NCBI GenBank assembly: GCA_022866005.1
Contig: JALHTV010000219.1
Span: 1 to 9,292, forward strand
Reading direction: 5' to 3'
DNA length: 9,292 bases
Source of the DNA: Phycisphaerae bacterium
Lineage (GTDB): Bacteria; Planctomycetota; Phycisphaerae; SM23-33
This document shows positions 6,392-9,292 of this stretch, one piece after another; position 1 is the first letter of the stretch; each line of letters opens with the position of its first letter. The position numbers and the translations under genes were made by a program. A model generated the notes under the pieces. It saw only the letters and a program-made list of their open reading frames with translations. It was not told where the DNA came from and searched no databases.

Positions 6392-6420
6392 AGCCTAAGC
6401 CCGAAGCACTCAAAAGTCAA
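6392..6420 (-). promoter_or_regulatory. Candidate promoter for the secreted protein gene
   Basis: On the minus strand TTGACT (6415-6420, 5 of 6 to -35) is followed after 17 bases by TAGGCT (6392-6397, 3 of 6), about 45 bases ahead of the ATG at 6345. The -35 is good and the -10 is weak. Confidence 0.3.
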
Positions 6421-6458
6421 TCGCGACAGGAGCCCCAACCGGCGCGCAGGCTTCCGTC

Positions 6459-6486
6459 ACCTTGACAGGGGCGATACCATCAAGGT
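6459..6486 (+). promoter_or_regulatory. Inverted repeat overlapping the acetyltransferase ribosome site
   Basis: ACCTTGA (6459-6465) and TCAAGGT (6480-6486) are perfect 7-base complements with a 14-base loop. The right arm contains AAGG (6482-6485), the only plausible Shine-Dalgarno for the GTG start at 6491, and the left arm overlaps a TTGACA at 6462-6467. As RNA it could mask the ribosome site; as DNA it could be an operator. Confidence 0.35.
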
Positions 6487-6490
6487 CACC

Positions 6491-7426
6491 GTGAGCCAGC
6501 CCGTACAGATCGAGCCCGTGCCGCCGCCTGGACACATGCAGGCCTTGCGGTTCCTCCTGGCAGGCAGCCGGTGCGACTTCCTGGTCGCCTCGCAGGCCGA
6601 GGGGCTCGCCCAGCACCTGCGAGGCCGGGACCGCCGGGCGGCACTGTGGTGGGGCCGGGTGGGGAACTGCTGCGTGGCCGCCGCAATGGCTATCCAGAAC
6701 CCCGGCCGTGTGGGCATGTTACTGCACACTCCAGCCGACGCCGACGGCGTGGATAGCCAGGCCCTAGCCGCGGTCGCGCAGGCGGCGGCCCAGCAAGGCC
6801 TCCAGCAGGGCTGCCCATTCGTCCAAGCCATGATCGAGGACGACCGCGACGCCGACCGGGCCGTCATCCAGGCGGCGGGGTTTTCGTTGCTGGCCCGGTT
6901 GGTGCACATGAGGCAATCTCCCCCGCGCGGCGGCCAGGCGGAGGCACCCCCGCTGCAATGGCGCTCGGGAGAGCAGTTCACCCCGGAGGAATTGGCGCAG
7001 GTGATCGCGGCGACCTACGAAGGCTCCCTGGACTGTCCGCGCCTCAGCGGTGCGCGCCGGATTGAGGACGTGATCGCGGGCCACAAGGCCGGCGGCGTCT
7101 ATCGCCCGCAGTCGTGGTGGATCGTCGACGTCGGCGGAGACGCGGCCGGCTGCGTGCTGATGAACGACTGCACCGCGGGCCGCTCGGCGGAGATCGCGTA
7201 CCTGGGCGTCGCGCCGCGCTTTCGCGGGCGCGGGCTGGGTCGCGCGCTGCTGCACCGCGCCGGCGCCGACGCGCAGGCGCGCAGATTGGAGAGCATCGAA
7301 CTGGCTGTCGACGAGCAGAACACCTACGCCAAGGGAGTGTACGAGTCGGAAGGCTACCGCGTGACGCGACGACGATGGGCCTACGTGATGTTCGCCAAGC
7401 ACCTGGGAGGCACCGGCGCGGTGTGA
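6491..7426 (+). CDS. GNAT-family N-acetyltransferase (two-domain)
   Basis: This 311-residue cytoplasmic enzyme would transfer an acyl group from acyl-CoA to an unknown amine. The C-terminal half (about 155-305) is a clear GNAT domain: beta4 and motif A AYLGVAPRFRGRGLGRALL (236-254), with the pyrophosphate-binding RGRGLG at 245-250, then ELAVDEQNTYAKGVYESEGY (270-289). The N-terminal half (about 15-140), with ALWWGR (51-56), AAAMAIQNPGRVGMLL (63-78) and AAGFSLLARLVHM (128-140), looks like a second, degenerate GNAT fold without the RxxGxG loop. The start is the GTG at 6491, with AAGG 5 bases upstream; the frame stays open a short way upstream but offers no better site. It is divergent from the secreted protein gene and lies 233 bases ahead of dnaA on the same strand. 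As I recall, similar proteins beginning QPVQIEPVPP occur in Planctomycetes. The substrate is unknown. Confidence 0.85.
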   Translation: MSQPVQIEPVPPPGHMQALRFLLAGSRCDFLVASQAEGLAQHLRGRDRRAALWWGRVGNCCVAAAMAIQNPGRVGMLLHTPADADGVDSQALAAVAQAAAQQGLQQGCPFVQAMIEDDRDADRAVIQAAGFSLLARLVHMRQSPPRGGQAEAPPLQWRSGEQFTPEELAQVIAATYEGSLDCPRLSGARRIEDVIAGHKAGGVYRPQSWWIVDVGGDAAGCVLMNDCTAGRSAEIAYLGVAPRFRGRGLGRALLHRAGADAQARRLESIELAVDEQNTYAKGVYESEGYRVTRRRWAYVMFAKHLGGTGAV

Positions 7427-7441
7427 ACAACCTGTGGACGA
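7422..7441 (-). promoter_or_regulatory. Two imperfect DnaA-box-like sites
   Basis: TGTGAACAA (7422-7430) and TGTGGACGA (7433-7441) each match the complement of the DnaA box TTATCCACA at 7 of 9 positions. They share the orientation of the perfect box at 7490-7498. The first overlaps the stop codon of the acetyltransferase gene. An AT-rich run with eight T (7446-7453) follows directly. Confidence 0.35.
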
Positions 7442-7489
7442 AAGATTTTTTTTGGCCCCAACGTGACGGAACGACAAGGTGTTGGAAGG

Positions 7490-7498
7490 TGTGGATAA
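7490..7498 (-). promoter_or_regulatory. Perfect DnaA box upstream of dnaA
   Basis: TGTGGATAA is the exact complement of the consensus DnaA box TTATCCACA. It lies 19 bases upstream of the proposed -35 of the dnaA promoter, a position suited to autorepression by DnaA or to origin function. Confidence 0.75.
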
Positions 7499-7517
7499 CA
7501 ATGTCGCGTCTTTGTCG

Positions 7518-7546
7518 TTGACCGGCCGGGAAAGCGGCGATAAATT
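7518..7546 (+). promoter_or_regulatory. dnaA promoter
   Basis: TTGACC (7518-7523, 5 of 6) and TAAATT (7541-7546, 4 of 6) are spaced by the ideal 17 bases. Transcription would start near 7553, giving a leader of roughly 105 bases before the dnaA ATG. This is the best promoter match in the window. Confidence 0.5.
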
Positions 7547-7659
7547 CCTGCGCGTTGCAGTATGATCTTGGTGCCCCAGTCGGGATTCCTGGGCGCCGCC
7601 GCGGCAGTTGTTCTCGGCCGCTGATCGCGTCGTCCCCCGCGAGGCGAGAGGGATCAAAT

Positions 7660-9081
7660 ATGACATGTGCCGCGGAATCGATCTGCGCAGAGCATGCCTT
7701 GGTGAACGACGTGCTGGCGACGCTCCAGGAGCGGATCGGCCCAGGGAAATTCAACGCGTGGTTCCGCCACGGCACGCGGCTGAGCCTGGAGGATGGGCAC
7801 GTGAAGGTCGCGGTGCCTAACCCCTTTGTGGCCAATTGGATAGAGACGCACTACCACGGCGAGATTGCCTCGGCCGTCGCCCAGCACACCGGCAGCGCGG
7901 CAGCGGTGGTAGTGATGATCGACCCCTCGCTGACCGGTGAGCTCCGCCGCAGCCACCTGGACACGCAGGCCGAGATGGTCTCCAAGGCTGCCCAGGGCCT
8001 GTCGCGCCCGCGCCGATCGGTGGGTCCCGTCGAGTTGAAGTACAACCTCAAGGATTTCGTCGTCGGCGCCGGCAATCGTCTGGCGTATTCGGCGGCCATC
8101 GCCGTGGTCGGCAAGGACAAGCCCCCGTTCAACCCCCTGTTCCTCCACGGGCCCTGCGGAGTCGGCAAGACTCACCTGCTCCAGGGCGTCTGCAACGCCG
8201 CCACTCGGCAGCAGCGATCCGGGCGCCCGATCGCGTGGCGCTACGTCACCGGGGAGCAGTTCACTAACGAGTTCATCACCGCCCTGCGCGCCAAGAAGAT
8301 CTCCGAGTTCCGCGCGCGCTACCGCCGGCTGGACCTGCTCGCCATCGACGACGTGCACTTCCTGGCGGCCAAGAAGGCCACGCAGGATGAGTTCCTGCAC
8401 ACCTACAACGCGATCGAATCCGCCGGACGGCAGATCGTGATGGCCAGCGATGCCCCGCCGCAACTGGTGGGCGAGCTGAACGCCCAGCTCGTCAGCCGGT
8501 TCGTCGCGGGCATGGTCGTCAAGATCGATCTGCCCGACCAGGCCACGCGGATAGAGATCCTCCGCCGCAAGGCCAAGGGGCTGAACCTCGCCGCCGAGGA
8601 CGACGCGCTCCAGTACGTCGCGCGGCACATTCACGGGTCGGTCCGCGAGCTGGAAGGGGCGCTGGTGAAGTTGGCGGCGCTGTCATCGCTGGAGGGCCAG
8701 CGCGTCACGGTGGAGCTGGCCGCCAAGGCCCTGGCCGACCACCTCGCCCGCACCGACAGCGCGATCACCCTGGGCGACATCGAGGCCGTCGCGGCCGCGT
8801 TCTTCGGCATCAGCCCGGCCGACATCCACTCCTCCCGCCGCACCAAGACCGTCTCCGCGGCCAGGATGGTCGCGATGTTCCTGGCCCGGCGCCACACGCA
8901 GATGAGCTACCCCGAGATCGGCCAGGCCATGGGCAAGAAACACTCCTCGGTGGTCCTGGCCGTGCAGCGGATGGAGGCGTTGCTCGCCAAGAGAGGGCGG
9001 ATCCGCTGGATGAGCCCGATGGGCGATAAGTCTCAGCCGGCCAAGGAGATCGTGGAGTTGCTGACCGAGCAGATCGCCTGA
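7660..9081 (+). CDS. dnaA: Chromosomal replication initiator protein DnaA
   Basis: This 473-residue AAA+ protein binds DnaA boxes and opens the replication origin. Domain I is at about 12-80 (KFNAWF at 30-35). The linker, about 85-125, is short. The AAA+ core holds Walker A GPCGVGKT (164-171), Walker B LLAIDDVHF (226-234), sensor I MASD (261-264), the box VII arginine in VSRF (Arg280) and sensor II SVRELEG (327-333). Domain IV carries RRTKTVSAARMVAMFLARR (393-411), MSYPEIG (415-421) and the recognition stretch KKHSSVVLA (426-434). E. coli has GGRDHTTVLHA there, so this protein is one residue shorter and has Lys in place of the base-contacting Asp. The ATG at 7660 follows GAGAGGGA by about 6 bases and begins the domain I homology; an in-frame TTG at 7555 would add 35 unrelated residues. 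A DnaA box and a promoter lie upstream and a strong terminator downstream. No dnaN is visible. Confidence 0.97.
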   Translation: MTCAAESICAEHALVNDVLATLQERIGPGKFNAWFRHGTRLSLEDGHVKVAVPNPFVANWIETHYHGEIASAVAQHTGSAAAVVVMIDPSLTGELRRSHLDTQAEMVSKAAQGLSRPRRSVGPVELKYNLKDFVVGAGNRLAYSAAIAVVGKDKPPFNPLFLHGPCGVGKTHLLQGVCNAATRQQRSGRPIAWRYVTGEQFTNEFITALRAKKISEFRARYRRLDLLAIDDVHFLAAKKATQDEFLHTYNAIESAGRQIVMASDAPPQLVGELNAQLVSRFVAGMVVKIDLPDQATRIEILRRKAKGLNLAAEDDALQYVARHIHGSVRELEGALVKLAALSSLEGQRVTVELAAKALADHLARTDSAITLGDIEAVAAAFFGISPADIHSSRRTKTVSAARMVAMFLARRHTQMSYPEIGQAMGKKHSSVVLAVQRMEALLAKRGRIRWMSPMGDKSQPAKEIVELLTEQIA

Positions 9082-9090
9082 GGGCTTACC

Positions 9091-9115
9091 CGCGCCCCGG
9101 AGGGACCTGGGCGCG
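9091..9115 (+). repeat. GC-rich inverted repeat after dnaA
   Basis: CGCGCCC (9091-9097) and GGGCGCG (9109-9115) pair perfectly over 7 bases around an 11-base loop, starting 10 bases after the dnaA stop. There is no T-run, so it is not a terminator itself; it may protect the mRNA 3' end ahead of the real terminator. Confidence 0.45.
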
Positions 9116-9134
9116 ATAACGTGAATCATGGACG

Positions 9135-9171
9135 GGCGTCCGGACACGGATGTCCGGACGCCGTAGTTTTT
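9135..9171 (+). terminator. Rho-independent terminator of dnaA
   Basis: GGCGTCCGGACA (9135-9146) and TGTCCGGACGCC (9151-9162) form a perfect 12-bp GC-rich stem with a 4-base loop CGGA, followed by GTAG and five T (9167-9171). It lies 53 bases after the dnaA stop and implies that dnaA is transcribed alone, not as a dnaA-dnaN operon. Confidence 0.8.
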
Positions 9172-9261
9172 CGGGGAGCCCCTTGGGGTCTCCTGCTGGT
9201 GACGAAGTCAGCGGATGCAGGTGTCTCCCTTCCTACAGGGGGTCCGCGAAACGGCACCCTG

Positions 9262-9270
9262 TTATCCACT
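9262..9270 (+). promoter_or_regulatory. Near-perfect DnaA box downstream of dnaA
   Basis: TTATCCACT matches the DnaA box TTATCCACA at 8 of 9 positions. It lies in the non-coding sequence after the dnaA terminator. In this stretch, 9172-9292, I see no gene, only a small imperfect hairpin at 9175-9193. Confidence 0.5.
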
Positions 9271-9292
9271 AATGAGACGAGCAAGATTGGTC

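Noticed and set aside
7411..7453. Intrinsic terminator for the acetyltransferase gene
   Set aside because: A small CACCG/CGGTG hairpin (7411-7423) and an eight-T run (7446-7453) exist but are 22 bases apart, too far for a standard terminator.
7555..7659. TTG at 7555 as the dnaA start
   Set aside because: The added 35 residues are Arg/Ser/Pro-rich and unlike DnaA domain I. The region holds the leader just after the promoter, and the ATG at 7660 has a clear ribosome site.
9272..9292. ATG at 9272 as the start of a following gene
   Set aside because: Only seven codons are visible and there is no ribosome site, so a gene cannot be supported.
1..9292. CRISPR arrays, tRNA or rRNA genes, transposases, toxin-antitoxin pairs
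   Set aside because: No regularly spaced repeats, cloverleaf-like sequences, rRNA signatures or transposase/integrase motifs were seen on either strand.

Overview
The window is GC-rich bacterial chromosomal DNA (most genes roughly 63-70% G+C by eye). It carries dnaA, a SERCA-like calcium ATPase, the end of a fucokinase and a lineage-type secreted protein. From memory, several of the unnamed proteins resemble families common in Planctomycetes, especially Phycisphaerae-like and metagenomic genomes. That assignment is an inference; no rRNA or other taxonomic marker is present.

Layout. (1) Bases 3-1203 hold the 3' end of a GHMP-type L-fucose kinase on the + strand. It converges on a small sugar mutarotase of the RhaM/DUF718 family on the - strand, and together they suggest a deoxyhexose (probably fucose) locus. 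(2) Bases 1302-3977 (-) encode a complete P2A-type Ca2+-transporting ATPase, whose start is best placed at a GTG behind a perfect AGGAGG. (3) Bases 4078-5698 form a scarred region. On the - strand lie remains of two genes that look like neighbouring members of a planctomycete phage-tail-like or structural gene cassette: a frameshifted C-terminal fragment (5268-5698) and a short N-terminal fragment (4078-4242). Between them, on the + strand and at visibly lower G+C, is an intact SAM-dependent methyltransferase (4296-5156). The words GGTCATG and CCTTGGGA occur in the same order at both of its borders, as if it had been inserted. (4) Bases 5683-6345 (-) encode a secreted conserved protein of unknown function. 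(5) Bases 6491-7426 (+) encode a two-domain GNAT acetyltransferase. (6) Bases 7660-9081 (+) encode DnaA. It is preceded by a perfect DnaA box and a good sigma70-like promoter, and followed by a strong intrinsic terminator and another near-perfect DnaA box. The replication origin could therefore lie here.

Most of the window is ordinary housekeeping or metabolic sequence. The parts worth a second look are the decayed cassette with its inserted methyltransferase, the methyltransferase's cysteine-poor Trm112-like N-terminus, the altered DNA-recognition motif of DnaA, and the DnaA-box-bearing flanks of dnaA. I see no CRISPR array, tRNA, rRNA, transposase or clear new defence system.
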